The translations under genes were made by a program, and so were the position numbers. The notes under the pieces were generated by a model. The model did no database searches. It had not been told where the DNA came from and saw only the letters and a list, made by a program, of their open reading frames with translations. From Lachnospira hominis (ex Liu et al. 2021) (lineage in GTDB: Bacteria; Bacillota; Clostridia; Lachnospirales; Lachnospiraceae): a stretch of DNA of 64,000 nucleotides. Location: assembly GCF_014287955.1 (NCBI RefSeq), contig NZ_JACOPD010000001.1:186001-250000 (forward strand), written 5' to 3'. Each line of letters opens with the position of its first letter. The stretch's first letter is position 1. Positions 45,766 to 55,445 of this stretch are shown in pieces.

Positions 45766-46170
45766 TTATCTCTTTGAGAACTGTGGAGCACGACGAGCTG
45801 CTTTGAGACCGTATTTCTTTCTTTCCTTCATTCTTGGATCTCTTGTTAAGAAACCTGCCTTCTTGAGTGCTGGACGATATTCGTCTGAATCAACCTCAAG
45901 GAGAGCTCTTGAAATACCATGTCTGATAGCACCAGCCTGACCTGTGTATCCGCCACCGTGTACGTTTACGATAACATCAAACTTATCAGCTGTCTCTGTG
46001 AGTGTTAATGGCTGCTTAACAACAACCTTTAATGTCTCAAGACCAAAATACTCATCAAGACTTCTCTTATTTATAGTAATTGTACCGTTACCTGGTACTA
46101 AATATACTCTAGCGATACTGCTTTTTCTTCTACCTGTTCCGTAGAACTTTGCGTTTGCTTTCTTAGCCAC
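45766..46170 (-). CDS. rpsI: 30S ribosomal protein S9
   Basis: A 134-residue small-subunit protein. [10 protein letters not shown] near the N-terminus and the RAPQFSKR end are the S9 hallmarks; the C-terminal tail reaches the P-site tRNA. It follows rplM in the standard order. Its 3' end, covering the stop and the last codons, is duplicated at 37710, the putative att site. Confidence 0.97.
   Translation of the reverse strand: MAKKANAKFYGTGRRKSSIARVYLVPGNGTITINKRSLDEYFGLETLKVVVKQPLTLTETADKFDVIVNVHGGGYTGQAGAIRHGISRALLEVDSDEYRPALKKAGFLTRDPRMKERKKYGLKAARRAPQFSKR
45767..45779. repeat. Right 13-bp direct repeat at the rpsI 3' end (putative att site)
   Basis: TATCTCTTTGAGA covers two bases of the stop codon and the last Arg-Lys-Ser codons and part of Phe of rpsI. 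An identical copy lies at 37710-37722 in the same orientation. Insertion here keeps the S9 tail intact. Confidence 0.6.
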
Positions 46171-46197
46171 TGTTATTTCCTCCTTATATGTCCAAAA

Positions 46198-46626
46198 TTA
46201 AAACTTTAATACTTCTGGCTTCTGAGCTGCCTGATCATGATCAGGACCAGCGTAAACGTGAAGTTTTGTGTACATCTGTCTTCCTAAAGGTCCCTTTGGA
46301 AGCATACCCTTAACAGCGAGTTCGATAACTCTTTCAGGCTTCTTATCCATCATTTCTCTGAGTGTTGTCTCTTTCATACCACCAACATACTCTGAGTGAT
46401 TGTAATAAATCTTCTGATCTAACTTCTTACCTGTAAGCTGAACCTTCTCAGCATTGATAACGATAACGTTGTCACCACAATCCATAGATGGTGTATATGT
46501 TGGCTTGTTCTTGCCTCTTAATACAGCAGCAACCTGTGATGCTAAACGACCTAATGTATAATCTGCAGCATCAACAACATACCATTTTCTTTCGATGCTT
46601 GATGCAGTAGCCATATAAGTTTTCAT
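46198..46626 (-). CDS. rplM: 50S ribosomal protein L13
   Basis: A 142-residue large-subunit protein. [20 protein letters not shown] begins the protein, and the mid-region [14 protein letters not shown] is conserved. It leads the rplM-rpsI pair, with 27 bp between them. The start has AGGAGG upstream. Confidence 0.97.
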   Translation of the reverse strand: MKTYMATASSIERKWYVVDAADYTLGRLASQVAAVLRGKNKPTYTPSMDCGDNVIVINAEKVQLTGKKLDQKIYYNHSEYVGGMKETTLREMMDKKPERVIELAVKGMLPKGPLGRQMYTKLHVYAGPDHDQAAQKPEVLKF

Positions 46627-46896
46627 TGGTTTTCCTCCTGAAATATTGCTTTAAATGCATACTTAATTATTTAGATAAATATATTTGTTAATGACTTTAC
46701 AGATGCTTTTCCGGGGCATTGGTGAAGCATGCAAAATCATATTAACCTGATTCAGGGCGTACTTTTCCACGCCACATTTAAAGATTATATAACACGATAC
46801 CACGCGTGTCAATATTTATTTATCAGATTTTTTGCATTCCGGGAGGTTATCCACAAAATCATAAAAATTTTCATGATAATCAACAAAACACTTTTT
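46627..46896 (-). promoter_or_regulatory. Candidate rplM 5' leader with hairpins
   Basis: This 270-bp spacer between truA and rplM has inverted repeats ATGCTT/AAGCAT (46703-46730) and GGCGT/ACGCC (46756-46773), each enclosing GGAAAAG on the minus strand. Such paired elements are reminiscent of L13 autoregulatory leaders, but I cannot match the exact consensus. Confidence 0.35.
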
Positions 46897-47670
46897 TCAA
46901 TGTTGATTTTCAACTTCCATGTCGTCACCGTCAACATAATCTATATTCATAAGTGTCAACCCCTGCGGTGGAGCTGTCTGTCCTGCTTCACAGCGGTTTT
47001 TTGCTTCAAGCATTAAGTCTATATCCTGCGGTGTTATTTTGCCTTTTCCAGCCTTTACAAGCGTTCCTGCGATTATTCTTATCATATTATACAAAAATCC
47101 GTTTCCCGAAACCCTGATAACTATACACGCTTCATCCTCAGTCCGCACATCTACAGAATAAATCGTTCTTACAGTAGACTCCGCCTGTGTTTTTACACAG
47201 CAGAAACTCTTAAAATCATGCTCTCCTACCAGCCTTTGTGCTGCACTCTGCATTGCATTTACATCAAGAGGCTCTTTTACATGCCAGCTGTAATTTCTAA
47301 ACTGTGGAATCGGAAATCTTGTATTTAATATCCTGTACTCATACGTTTTTACAGTATTACAGTGTCTTGGGTGAAATTCCGGTGAAACTTCGCGTGACTC
47401 AACAACACTCACATCTTCAGGAAGATGTGTATTGATTGCATATGCCCAGCGGTCACCCGGAATTCCAGAAGCCGTATCAAATACAGCGACATTTCCCAGA
47501 CCATGTACACCTGCATCCGTTCTGCTTGCACCGATAACGTGAACTTTCTCTCCTGTCACTTTATTAATCGCATTATCAAGAACCTGTTCTATTGTCGAAG
47601 CATTAGGCTGTATCTGCCATCCGCTGTAATTACAGCCATCATACGCTACTGTCAGTTTTATACGTCTCAT
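46897..47670 (-). CDS. truA: tRNA pseudouridine(38-40) synthase
   Basis: A 257-residue enzyme. The catalytic Asp is in GASRTDAGVHGLGNV, and the N-terminal KLTVAYDGCNYSGWQ is conserved. It modifies uridines 38-40 in the anticodon arm. ATG 47670 was chosen because TGAGGT lies upstream; a longer start is within that RBS. It follows ecfT by 93 bp on the same strand. Confidence 0.93.
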   Translation of the reverse strand: MRRIKLTVAYDGCNYSGWQIQPNASTIEQVLDNAINKVTGEKVHVIGASRTDAGVHGLGNVAVFDTASGIPGDRWAYAINTHLPEDVSVVESREVSPEFHPRHCNTVKTYEYRILNTRFPIPQFRNYSWHVKEPLDVNAMQSAAQRLVGEHDFKSFCCVKTQAESTVRTIYSVDVRTEDEACIVIRVSGNGFLYNMIRIIAGTLVKAGKGKITPQDIDLMLEAKNRCEAGQTAPPQGLTLMNIDYVDGDDMEVENQH

Positions 47671-47763
47671 AAATAACCTCATTTGCCGCGATGATTTTTT
47701 CAATACCAAAAATTCACCGCGGCTTAATTAAAACATATTTATTATAATTATTAATTCCAATTT

Positions 47764-48579
47764 TTATATAATTCTTCCACCTAAAAATATATTAAGTGCT
47801 ATCATTGCACACAGATATGCTGCAAGTACACCATATGCAATTCTGTCATTTTTCTTATATTTAAGCGGTTTCATTTTTGTACGCCCCTCTGAACCATGAT
47901 AACATCTTGCTTCCATAGCCATTGCAAGTTCATTGGCACGTCTGAAAGCTGATATAAATAATGGCACAAGTACAGGTATCATTGCTTTTGCACGTTTAAC
48001 AAGATTTCCATTTTCAAAATCAGCACCTCTTGCCATCTGTGCTTTCATTATCTTGTCCGTCTCCTCGATAAGAATCGGTATAAATCTTAATGCTATTGAC
48101 ATCATCATCGCTATTTCATGGACAGGAACTTTTATAACTTTTAAAAATCCAAGACTCTTTTCAAGTCCGTCGGTAAGATTGTTCGGCGTTGTCGTAAGTG
48201 TCATAAGTGATGAGCCCATAATAAGGTACATAAGTCTTATAACCATAAATACCGCCTGATAAATACCTTCTTTTGTGATTTTTAATTTCCACAGTCTTAC
48301 AACCACTTCTCCATCTGTCAGGAACAGATTAAATGCTGCAGAAAATATTATAAGAATAAGTACCGCTTTAAGACCTTTTACAATGAATTTCAGCGGAACA
48401 TTTGAAAGCTTGATTATTACGGCAAGAAATGCTGTAACCGCAAGATACATCCATACACTTTTACCTAAGAACAGTGAAATAATAAATACTAATGTTCCCA
48501 TAAGTTTTACTCTTGGGTCAAGCTCATGTATAACAGACTTTGTCTGATAATATTGTCCTATTGTAATATCCCTTATCAT
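47764..48579 (-). CDS. ecfT: Energy-coupling factor transporter transmembrane protein
   Basis: A 271-residue membrane protein with about six helices. The family coupling motifs AQMARGADFENGN near residue 180 and MAMEARCYHGSEGRTKMK near residue 220 are present; they bind the two EcfA ATPases. With a separate substrate-binding S subunit it imports vitamins or metals, so specificity is not defined here. It follows ecfA2 by 45 bp. Confidence 0.93.
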   Translation of the reverse strand: MIRDITIGQYYQTKSVIHELDPRVKLMGTLVFIISLFLGKSVWMYLAVTAFLAVIIKLSNVPLKFIVKGLKAVLILIIFSAAFNLFLTDGEVVVRLWKLKITKEGIYQAVFMVIRLMYLIMGSSLMTLTTTPNNLTDGLEKSLGFLKVIKVPVHEIAMMMSIALRFIPILIEETDKIMKAQMARGADFENGNLVKRAKAMIPVLVPLFISAFRRANELAMAMEARCYHGSEGRTKMKPLKYKKNDRIAYGVLAAYLCAMIALNIFLGGRII

Positions 48580-48624
48580 ATTTTTCCTTTCAGCCGGAGT
48601 TATGCTTTCAACATTATTTCCAGC

Positions 48625-49476
48625 TTATTTCTTTCCCAATGCTTTAAGTATTGATGTTTTTGCTTCTTCTATCGTTATTGCACTCACGTCAACATCAAAT
48701 CCTGCATTTTTCAAATCATTCATTATATATGTAACCTGCGGTGCCGCAAGTCCAATCTTCTCAAGCTCTTTGTAATGTGCAAATACTTCTTTTGGTGTTC
48801 CGTTATACATAAGTATTCCATCATTCATAACCATAATTCTGTCAACGTATTTTGCAACATCTTCCATGCTGTGTGAAACAAGGATTACTGTAATGCCTGT
48901 TTCTTTCTGAAGCTTTTTGACACAGTCAAGAATATCATCTCTTCCTTTAGGGTCAAGACCGGCAGTCGGCTCATCTAATATGAGAACCTCCGGTTTCATA
49001 GCAAGAACTCCGGCTATTGCAACTCTTCTTTTCTGACCGCCTGACAAATCAAACGGCGACTGGTAGTAAAGAGATTCATCAAGTCCAACAAGGCGAAGTG
49101 CTTCAAATGCTCTAAGTTCTGTCTCTGCTCTGTCAAGGCCAAGATTTTTAGGACCAAAACATACATCTTTGAAAATATCAGTCTCGAAAAGCTGATGCTC
49201 AGGATACTGGAAAACAAGACCGACTTTGCTTCTCAATTTTCTCATATCAAAATCTTTGTCATATATATCTTCACCGTCATAATATATAGCACCTGAAGTT
49301 GCTTTTACAAGTCCGTTCAAATGCTGTATAAATGTTGATTTACCTGAACCTGTATGACCGATAAGTCCGATAAATTCACCTTTTTCTATAACGCAGCTTA
49401 CTTCTTTTAATGCCTGCCTTTCAAATCCGGTTCCTATTTCATATGTATAGCTTATTTTATCAACTATAATTGACAT
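48625..49476 (-). CDS. ecfA2: Energy-coupling factor transporter ATPase, EcfA2
   Basis: A 283-residue ABC ATPase. Walker A is GHTGSGKST, signature LSGGQKRRVAIAG, Walker B LILDEPTAGLD, and the family-specific C-terminal helix region is present. ATG 49476 is placed 1 nt after the ecfA1 stop with GGAG upstream; an earlier start is out of place. It pairs with EcfA1 in the ECF complex. Confidence 0.94.
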   Translation of the reverse strand: MSIIVDKISYTYEIGTGFERQALKEVSCVIEKGEFIGLIGHTGSGKSTFIQHLNGLVKATSGAIYYDGEDIYDKDFDMRKLRSKVGLVFQYPEHQLFETDIFKDVCFGPKNLGLDRAETELRAFEALRLVGLDESLYYQSPFDLSGGQKRRVAIAGVLAMKPEVLILDEPTAGLDPKGRDDILDCVKKLQKETGITVILVSHSMEDVAKYVDRIMVMNDGILMYNGTPKEVFAHYKELEKIGLAAPQVTYIMNDLKNAGFDVDVSAITIEEAKTSILKALGKK

Positions 49477-49477
49477 A

Positions 49478-50344
49478 TTAATCTCCATTCTGCATAACAA
49501 GTCGTTTTAATGCAAGCGTAAATTCTTCCTTTGTGAGTATCCCGTCAGGAAGTGGCACACCAGCTTTCTTTAACTCATATGCAAGTTCTGTTACCTGCGG
49601 CACATCAAGTCTTAATTCCTTTAGATGCTCAACATTTGAAAATATCTGCCGCGGAGTTCCCTCCATCATGATTTTTCCAGCATCCATAACAAACACTCTG
49701 TCTGCATCTATTACTTCTTCCATATAATGAGTTATAAGAATAATTGTCACGTTTTCTTTTTCATTAAGTTCATGAAGTACCGATATCACTTCTTTTCGTC
49801 CGGATGGGTCAAGCATTGCTGTCGGTTCATCAAGTATAATGCACTTTGGTTTCATCGCAACGATACCTGCAATTGCAACTCTCTGCTTCTGCCCTCCTGA
49901 AAGTTTATTTGGTGAAGCTTTTCTGAAACTGTACATGCCAACTGCCTGAAGGCTGTCAGCTACTCTCTGCCATATCTCATCTGTAGGCACACCTATATTT
50001 TCAGGGCCAAAGCCCACTTCTTCCTCTACTAATGTACAAATAATCTGATTATCGGGATTCTGGAATACCATTCCGGCAGTCTGTCTTATATCAAGGATTT
50101 TATCATCTTCCTTTGTATCCATGCCATCTACCCACACCGTACCTTCCGTTGGTGATACAAGTGCATTAAAATGCTTTGCAAGTGTTGATTTGCCTGAACC
50201 ATTATGTCCAAGTACAGCTATAAACTGCCCTGCCTGCAAATCGATGTTGACATGATCTACTGCTGTTGTAATTCCCTCTACATTTCCCTCTTCGTCTCGT
50301 CTTATATATTCAAATGTTAAATCCTTTGTCTTAACAATTCCCAT
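49478..50344 (-). CDS. ecfA1: Energy-coupling factor transporter ATPase, EcfA1
   Basis: A 288-residue ABC ATPase. Walker A GHNGSGKST, Q-loop FQNPDNQ, signature LSGGQKQRVAIAG and Walker B CIILDEPTAMLD are complete. It heads the ecfA1-ecfA2-ecfT-truA-rplM-rpsI run, which lies downstream of the alpha operon terminator in the order seen in other Firmicutes. Confidence 0.94.
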   Translation of the reverse strand: MGIVKTKDLTFEYIRRDEEGNVEGITTAVDHVNIDLQAGQFIAVLGHNGSGKSTLAKHFNALVSPTEGTVWVDGMDTKEDDKILDIRQTAGMVFQNPDNQIICTLVEEEVGFGPENIGVPTDEIWQRVADSLQAVGMYSFRKASPNKLSGGQKQRVAIAGIVAMKPKCIILDEPTAMLDPSGRKEVISVLHELNEKENVTIILITHYMEEVIDADRVFVMDAGKIMMEGTPRQIFSNVEHLKELRLDVPQVTELAYELKKAGVPLPDGILTKEEFTLALKRLVMQNGD

Positions 50345-50416
50345 AATTCATTTCCATTTCATTTATATCAATACAGTCTTTGACATAATAATCTTATAAT
50401 ATATTTTATAACTATG

Positions 50417-50452
50417 AAAAAAACGTGGATATTGAGTTAAACAATATCCACG
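50417..50452 (-). terminator. Intrinsic terminator after rplQ
   Basis: Stem CGTGGATATTG (50424-50434) and CAATATCCACG (50442-50452), 7-nt loop, followed on the minus strand by a T run. It ends the S10-spc-alpha transcript. Confidence 0.9.
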
Positions 50453-50519
50453 CATTTAAAAGTCCGCTAATTTTATCTCATAGGAAGAACTCTCCTTATG
50501 ACTGGGGACTTCCAATTCA

Positions 50520-51056
50520 TTATACTAACTCAAGGAGAACTTCCATTGCTGCATCGCCTTTTCTTAAACCGATTTTAACGATTCTTGTATAGCCACCCTT
50601 ACGGTCAGCATACTTAGGAGCGATTTCATCAAACATTTTATTTGTAAGATCAACAACTTTTGTGTTCTTCTTTCTTCCAGCTGCTTCAGCAGGAACTTCT
50701 GTTACTTTGTAAAGAACCTTATCCATCTGCTTTCTTGCATGAAGTCTTGAAGGTAAATCTTTCTTGATTTCCTTTTCTACTGTCTCATATACAGTAACTT
50801 TCTTGCCATCAACAACTTCTTTAACTCTCTTGCCGTTGGCATCCTTCTTAGGAACCTTTGCAGAAACTTTAACTGTCTCGAAGTTATCTTTTTCTTTGAT
50901 TGCAAGTGTTATAAGCTTTTCAGCCTGCTTCTTTACTTCTTTTGCTCTTGCCTCAGTTGTAACAATCTTACCATTCTCAATAAGAGCTGTAACCTGTCCT
51001 CTGAGTAATGCTTTTCTCTGGCTTGAATTTCTACCAAGCTTTCTATACTTTGCCAT
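50520..51056 (-). CDS. rplQ: 50S ribosomal protein L17, enlarged
   Basis: A 178-residue protein where typical bacterial L17 has about 120. The N-terminal [23 protein letters not shown] and the C-terminal [21 protein letters not shown] are normal; an extra, Lys-rich segment of roughly 55 residues sits between ([20 protein letters not shown] region). It is the last gene of the alpha block. Confidence 0.95.
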   Translation of the reverse strand: MAKYRKLGRNSSQRKALLRGQVTALIENGKIVTTEARAKEVKKQAEKLITLAIKEKDNFETVKVSAKVPKKDANGKRVKEVVDGKKVTVYETVEKEIKKDLPSRLHARKQMDKVLYKVTEVPAEAAGRKKNTKVVDLTNKMFDEIAPKYADRKGGYTRIVKIGLRKGDAAMEVLLELV

Positions 51057-51166
51057 TTAATTTAACCTCCATTTGTAACGCACATACATGCGCTTATGGA
51101 CTTACTGTATGTGTGTTTAAATCTACAAATCTACTATCGTGTGTATGTAACACACCTATTTATTTA

Positions 51167-52138
51167 TTAGTCCTCGTTTGGACTAAGGCTTAAATTTAAC
51201 TCTTTAAGTTTAAGAAGTACCTCATCAAGAGACTTCTTACCAAGATTACGAACCTTCATCATGTCATCAGGTGTCTTATTGCAAAGCTGTTCAACAGTAT
51301 TGATACCTGCTCTCTTAAGACAGTTGAATGAACGAACTGATAATTCAAGGTCTTCAATGCTCATAGAGAGTACCTTGCTTGATTCGTCTTCCTGTGCAAC
51401 AACCATAACCTCAGCGTTTGCAGCATTTTCTGATAAGTTGATAAATACTTTGAGATGTTCACTTAAAACTTTAGCTGCAAGGCTTAAAGCCTCATCAGGA
51501 GTAATTGTTCCGTTAGTAAATATATCAAGAGTAAGCTTATCAAAATCTGTATCCTGGCCTACACGAGTGTTCTGTACGGCCATATTTACACGCTCTACAG
51601 GAGTGTAAATAGAATCTACAGCGATAACACCGGCTGGCATATCCTCATGCTTATTCTTTTCAGAACTTACATAACCTCTGCCGTTTGTGATTGTAAGCTC
51701 CATAGAGAGCTTGCAGTCAGCACCGCCATTTAAATGTGCAATAACAAGGTCCGGGTTAACAATTTCAATATCAGGATCAACCTTGATATCTGATGCTTTA
51801 ACCACGCCTTCTCCAGCGAAGTCAATATGAGCAGTAATCGGCTCGACTGAGTTGCTGTTATTCTTAATAGCAAGCTTCTTGATGTTTAAGATAATCTCTG
51901 TAACGTCTTCTTTAACGCCAGGAATTGAACTGAACTCATGAAGCACACCATCAATCTTAACACTGCTTACAGCAGTACCAACTAATGATGAAAGCATGAT
52001 TCTTCTGAGTGAGTTACCCAGAGTTAAACCATAGCCTCTCTCAAGTGGTTCTACTACAAATTTGCCATATTTTCCATCTTCTGACTCTTCAGTCATCTCA
52101 ATCTTTGGCATATTGAAATTAAAATCTGCATCAACCAT
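51167..52138 (-). CDS. rpoA: DNA-directed RNA polymerase alpha subunit
   Basis: A 323-residue protein. The N-terminal dimerisation domain includes [20 protein letters not shown], and the C-terminal domain has [17 protein letters not shown], the DNA- and activator-contact region. It lies between rpsD and rplQ, as usual. Confidence 0.97.
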   Translation of the reverse strand: MVDADFNFNMPKIEMTEESEDGKYGKFVVEPLERGYGLTLGNSLRRIMLSSLVGTAVSSVKIDGVLHEFSSIPGVKEDVTEIILNIKKLAIKNNSNSVEPITAHIDFAGEGVVKASDIKVDPDIEIVNPDLVIAHLNGGADCKLSMELTITNGRGYVSSEKNKHEDMPAGVIAVDSIYTPVERVNMAVQNTRVGQDTDFDKLTLDIFTNGTITPDEALSLAAKVLSEHLKVFINLSENAANAEVMVVAQEDESSKVLSMSIEDLELSVRSFNCLKRAGINTVEQLCNKTPDDMMKVRNLGKKSLDEVLLKLKELNLSLSPNED

Positions 52139-52182
52139 GTATAGCCCCTCCTTTTATGGGTTAATTTGAGTTTACTCTTTAA

Positions 52183-52776
52183 TTACTTAGAATATAACTC
52201 GACGATAAGCATTTCATCAACTGGAACGTCGATAATATCTCTTGTAGGGATAGCCTTAACTGTACCCTTAAGAGCTTCGCTGTCAGCTTCAAGCCATTCT
52301 GGAACAAGTCTTCCATTTGTAGCTTCAAGAATTTCTTTATATCTTGCTGATGACTTAGACTTTTCTCTGATTTCGATTACGTCTCCAGCCTTAACAAGGT
52401 ATGAAGGAATATTGATGCACTTACCATTTACTAATACATGCTTATGATCAACAATCTGTCTTGCTTCTCTTCTAGTTCTGGCTAAACCCATTCTGAAGAT
52501 TACATTGTCAAGTCTGAGCTCAAGCATAACCATGAGGTTTTCACCAGTCATACCCTTCTGCTTCTCAGCCTTCTTATAATAGTTACGGAAAGGCTTCTCT
52601 AATACACCGTAGATAAACTTAGCCTTCTGCTTCTCACGAAGCTGCATACCATACTCGCTAATCTTTCTTCCGGCATTCTTTGCCTTTCTGTTTGACTTCT
52701 TATCTATACCTAAATAAATAGGATCTAAATTAAGAGATCTGCATCTCTTAAGCACTGGTGTTCTATTAACTGCCAT
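52183..52776 (-). CDS. rpsD: 30S ribosomal protein S4
   Basis: A 197-residue primary 16S rRNA-binding protein with the S4 domain [20 protein letters not shown]. It has no N-terminal CxxC zinc site. Placement inside the alpha block, upstream of rpoA, is the common clostridial order. Confidence 0.97.
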   Translation of the reverse strand: MAVNRTPVLKRCRSLNLDPIYLGIDKKSNRKAKNAGRKISEYGMQLREKQKAKFIYGVLEKPFRNYYKKAEKQKGMTGENLMVMLELRLDNVIFRMGLARTRREARQIVDHKHVLVNGKCINIPSYLVKAGDVIEIREKSKSSARYKEILEATNGRLVPEWLEADSEALKGTVKAIPTRDIIDVPVDEMLIVELYSK

Positions 52777-52795
52777 CTTAAATTCTACCTCCTAA

Positions 52796-53191
52796 TTAAA
52801 CTCTTCTACGCTTTGGTGGACGACAACCATTATGTGGAACTGGTGTAACATCCTTGATACTTGTAACCTCAAGTCCGCAAGCAGAAAGTGCACGAATTGC
52901 AGCTTCTCTACCAGAACCTGGGCCCTTTACCATAACGTCAACAGACTTTAATCCGTGAATTAAAGCAGCCTTTGTTGCAGTCTCAGCTGCCATCTGTGCT
53001 GCATAAGGAGTTGATTTCTTAGAACCTCTGAAACCAAGACCGCCGGCACTTGCCCATGATAAAGCATTGCCTTCTGCATCTGTTAATGTAACGATTGTAT
53101 TGTTAAAAGAAGACTGAATATGAGCCTGTCCTCTTTCTACGTTTTTCTTAACGCGCTTCTTTGTCACTTTTTTTGTAACTTTTTGAGCCAT
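52796..53191 (-). CDS. rpsK: 30S ribosomal protein S11
   Basis: A 131-residue small-subunit protein. [20 protein letters not shown] and the C-terminal [18 protein letters not shown] are conserved. It sits between rpsM and rpsD, with a 36-bp gap to rpsM. Confidence 0.97.
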   Translation of the reverse strand: MAQKVTKKVTKKRVKKNVERGQAHIQSSFNNTIVTLTDAEGNALSWASAGGLGFRGSKKSTPYAAQMAAETATKAALIHGLKSVDVMVKGPGSGREAAIRALSACGLEVTSIKDVTPVPHNGCRPPKRRRV

Positions 53192-53227
53192 TTCTAAACT
53201 AACCTCCTATATTAAAAGTCTACCTTA

Positions 53228-53602
53228 TTACTTCTTCTTATTTGCAACTGTCTTCTTTGGACCCTTACATGTTCTAGCATTAGTCTTTGTCTTCTGACCT
53301 CTGCAAGGAAGACCTTTTCTATGACGGATTCCTCTGTAGCATCCGATTTCCTTTAATCTCTTGATGTTCATGGCAACTTCTCTTCTTAAGTCACCTTCTA
53401 CAAGATTTTCTGTATCTGCATCAATAACCTTAGCAATTCTTGCAACTTCTTCGTCAGTTAAATCCTTAACACGTGTGTCTGGATTAACCTCTGCCTCTGC
53501 AAGAATCTTAGATGCTCTAACTCTGCCTATACCATAGACATAAGTAAGACCGATTTCAATTCTTTTTTCTCTTGGTAAGTCTACACCTGAAATACGAGCC
53601 AT
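53228..53602 (-). CDS. rpsM: 30S ribosomal protein S13
   Basis: A 124-residue protein with the N-terminal [20 protein letters not shown] and the [17 protein letters not shown]-terminal motif. It contacts the 30S head and the 50S subunit. It is the first gene after the 327-bp structured spacer. Confidence 0.97.
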   Translation of the reverse strand: MARISGVDLPREKRIEIGLTYVYGIGRVRASKILAEAEVNPDTRVKDLTDEEVARIAKVIDADTENLVEGDLRREVAMNIKRLKEIGCYRGIRHRKGLPCRGQKTKTNARTCKGPKKTVANKKK

Positions 53603-53929
53603 GTGTTCTTTAACCTCCGTTAATCAATGTATAAATAATAATTAAAATGAAATGTTGCAGTCCGACTAACAAAACGCAGCTCGTCACAAAATGTGCCGCC
53701 TGAAATGTGTGCGCTGCCACTCTTCCCGCATATATAAAATAGTGATTGAACCGTACAACTTAGCCGTGTGGTTCATCACTGCAGCCGCATAACTAAACAT
53801 CTTTCCTTATTCAAAATAAAATCACAGGAAAGATTATTGTAACAAATAAAATATATTGTACCTGAAATATATTCTATCTGTAAACACACAAACATGAGAA
53901 GTATCACTACTTCTCCCATAAACTATAAA
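53603..53929 (-). promoter_or_regulatory. Structured spacer between rpmJ and rpsM
   Basis: This 327-bp region has no ORF with an RBS. It contains hairpins at 53741-53780 (AGTGAT-GAACC arms), 53799-53834 (ATCTTTCC/GGAAAGAT) and 53896-53915 (GAGAAGT/ACTTCTC). It could hold an internal promoter, a processing site, or an autoregulatory leader for rpsM-rpsK-rpsD; no known motif matched. Confidence 0.4.
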
Positions 53930-54043
53930 TTAGCCCTGTCTCTGTTTGTGCTTTGGGTTCTCACAGATAATTCTGATAGCACCCTTTCTCTTAATGACTT
54001 TGCACTTTTCACAAATTGGTTTTACTGATGATCTAACCTTCAC
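53930..54043 (-). CDS. rpmJ: 50S ribosomal protein L36
   Basis: A 37-residue protein starting with GTG at 54043, GGAGG 8 nt upstream. It has the zinc-binding Cys-Cys-Cys-His set ([12 protein letters not shown], then [12 protein letters not shown]). It lies between infA and rpsM, which is the standard position. Confidence 0.96.
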   Translation of the reverse strand: MKVRSSVKPICEKCKVIKRKGAIRIICENPKHKQRQG

Positions 54044-54167
54044 TGCAAAAGCCTCCTTTCAGACAAGTTCGTTTGATATTATAGCACAACATAAATTTTA
54101 ATTGCAAGGTAATTTTGAAAATTTTTTCAAAAATTTTTGCTGTGCAGTAATACTGTTATCATGTTTC

Positions 54168-54386
54168 TTATTTATCTCTCCAGATAATTCTGCCCTTGCT
54201 AAGGTCATATGGAGAGAGCTCAATTGTAACTTTATCACCAGGTAAGATACGAATGTAGTTCATTCTTAACTTGCCACTTATATGTGCAAGCACCTGATGA
54301 CCATTTTCAAGTTCTACCTGAAACATAGCATTTGGAAGTTTTTCCACAACAGTTCCTTCAATTTCAATTACATCTGATTTTGACAT
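54168..54386 (-). CDS. infA: Translation initiation factor IF-1
   Basis: A 72-residue OB-fold protein with [20 protein letters not shown] and [19 protein letters not shown]. It assists initiation complex formation at the 30S A site. Its start overlaps the end of the KOW-protein gene by 19 bp. Confidence 0.97.
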   Translation of the reverse strand: MSKSDVIEIEGTVVEKLPNAMFQVELENGHQVLAHISGKLRMNYIRILPGDKVTIELSPYDLSKGRIIWRDK

Positions 54387-54667
54387 TTATTGTCCTCCTT
54401 CATATTAGAAATATATTCTTTAATTGCTCTTTTAATATCTTCATTATGCAATTCTTTTTGTGTCTCGAGTTTTTCTGCAATAAGTGCATCTGCACGTTTT
54501 ACGGGCTGGATATGTTTTAATTTCTTCTTCTTTGGATTCTCAACTTTTTTGAGTTTTCCGTCTGAAAGATATACATACCCCGGCTCTTCACCTACTATTA
54601 TATAAATTTCTGTTTTGTCATGTCCTGCAAGGGACCTTGCAAAACAGCCGGTCATTTTATTTCCCAT
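54368..54667 (-). CDS. KOW-domain RNA-binding protein (L14e-like)
   Basis: A 99-residue protein. The N-terminal ~45 residues form a KOW-type beta barrel ([20 protein letters not shown]), and the C-terminal half is basic and helical. This gene sits between map and infA in many Clostridia. RNA binding is expected, but a specific role is not established. It overlaps infA by 19 bp. Confidence 0.8.
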   Translation of the reverse strand: MGNKMTGCFARSLAGHDKTEIYIIVGEEPGYVYLSDGKLKKVENPKKKKLKHIQPVKRADALIAEKLETQKELHNEDIKRAIKEYISNMKEDNKCQNQM

Positions 54668-54679
54668 AACAGACCTCCA

Positions 54680-55438
54680 TTATTCTTTGACCAGTGAAAG
54701 AATCTCCGGTCCATTTTTTGTTACCAGCACAGTATTTTCATAATGTGCTGTAAGTGAATGGTCTGTTGTAACCATTGTCCAGTCATCATCAAGGCATCTC
54801 ACTTTCCAGTCTCCCATGGCTACCATAGGTTCAATAGCAAGTGTCATTCCCTCATAAAGCTTTATTCCTCTTCTTTCCTGTCGGAAATTTGGAATTTCAG
54901 GGTCTTCATGAAGTTTTGTTCCAATGCCGTGACCGACTAAATCACGGATTACTCCATAACCGTGCTTTTCGTTGTAATCTGCAATAGCATTTGATATTTC
55001 GTGTAAATGACAGCCTTCTTTTGCAAATTTGATGCCTTCAAAAAAGCTCTGTCTTGTGACTTCTATCAGCTGTGCCGCTTCATCGCTTATCTGTCCGACT
55101 CCAACCGTACGGGCTGCATCTGACTGATAACCTTTATATATCACACCGGCATCAAGACTGACAATATCGCCTTCCTTTACAATCCTTTTCTTAGACGGAA
55201 TTCCGTGAACTACCTCATCATTTATCGAAACACATATTGAAGCAGGATAGCCGCCATAACCAAGAAACGAAGGGACACAGTCAAAACTTCTTATCATGTC
55301 CTCGCCCATCTTGTCGATGTGCCATGTTGACATTCCGGGCTTAATCTCTTTTGTAAGATTATTAAGCACTGTACCAAGAATTTTGCCTGCCTCTCTCATC
55401 AATTCAATTTCTCTGTGTGATTTTACCGAAACTGCCAT
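54680..55438 (-). CDS. map: Methionine aminopeptidase, type I
   Basis: A 252-residue pita-bread-fold metallopeptidase. The metal ligands are in SLDAGVIYKGYQSDAART (two Asp), GHGIGTKLHEDPEIP (His), TLAIEPM (Glu) and HSLTAHYENTV (Glu). It removes the initiator Met from nascent proteins. It follows adk by 7 bp. Confidence 0.97.
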   Translation of the reverse strand: MAVSVKSHREIELMREAGKILGTVLNNLTKEIKPGMSTWHIDKMGEDMIRSFDCVPSFLGYGGYPASICVSINDEVVHGIPSKKRIVKEGDIVSLDAGVIYKGYQSDAARTVGVGQISDEAAQLIEVTRQSFFEGIKFAKEGCHLHEISNAIADYNEKHGYGVIRDLVGHGIGTKLHEDPEIPNFRQERRGIKLYEGMTLAIEPMVAMGDWKVRCLDDDWTMVTTDHSLTAHYENTVLVTKNGPEILSLVKE

Positions 55439-55445
55439 GACTTCA

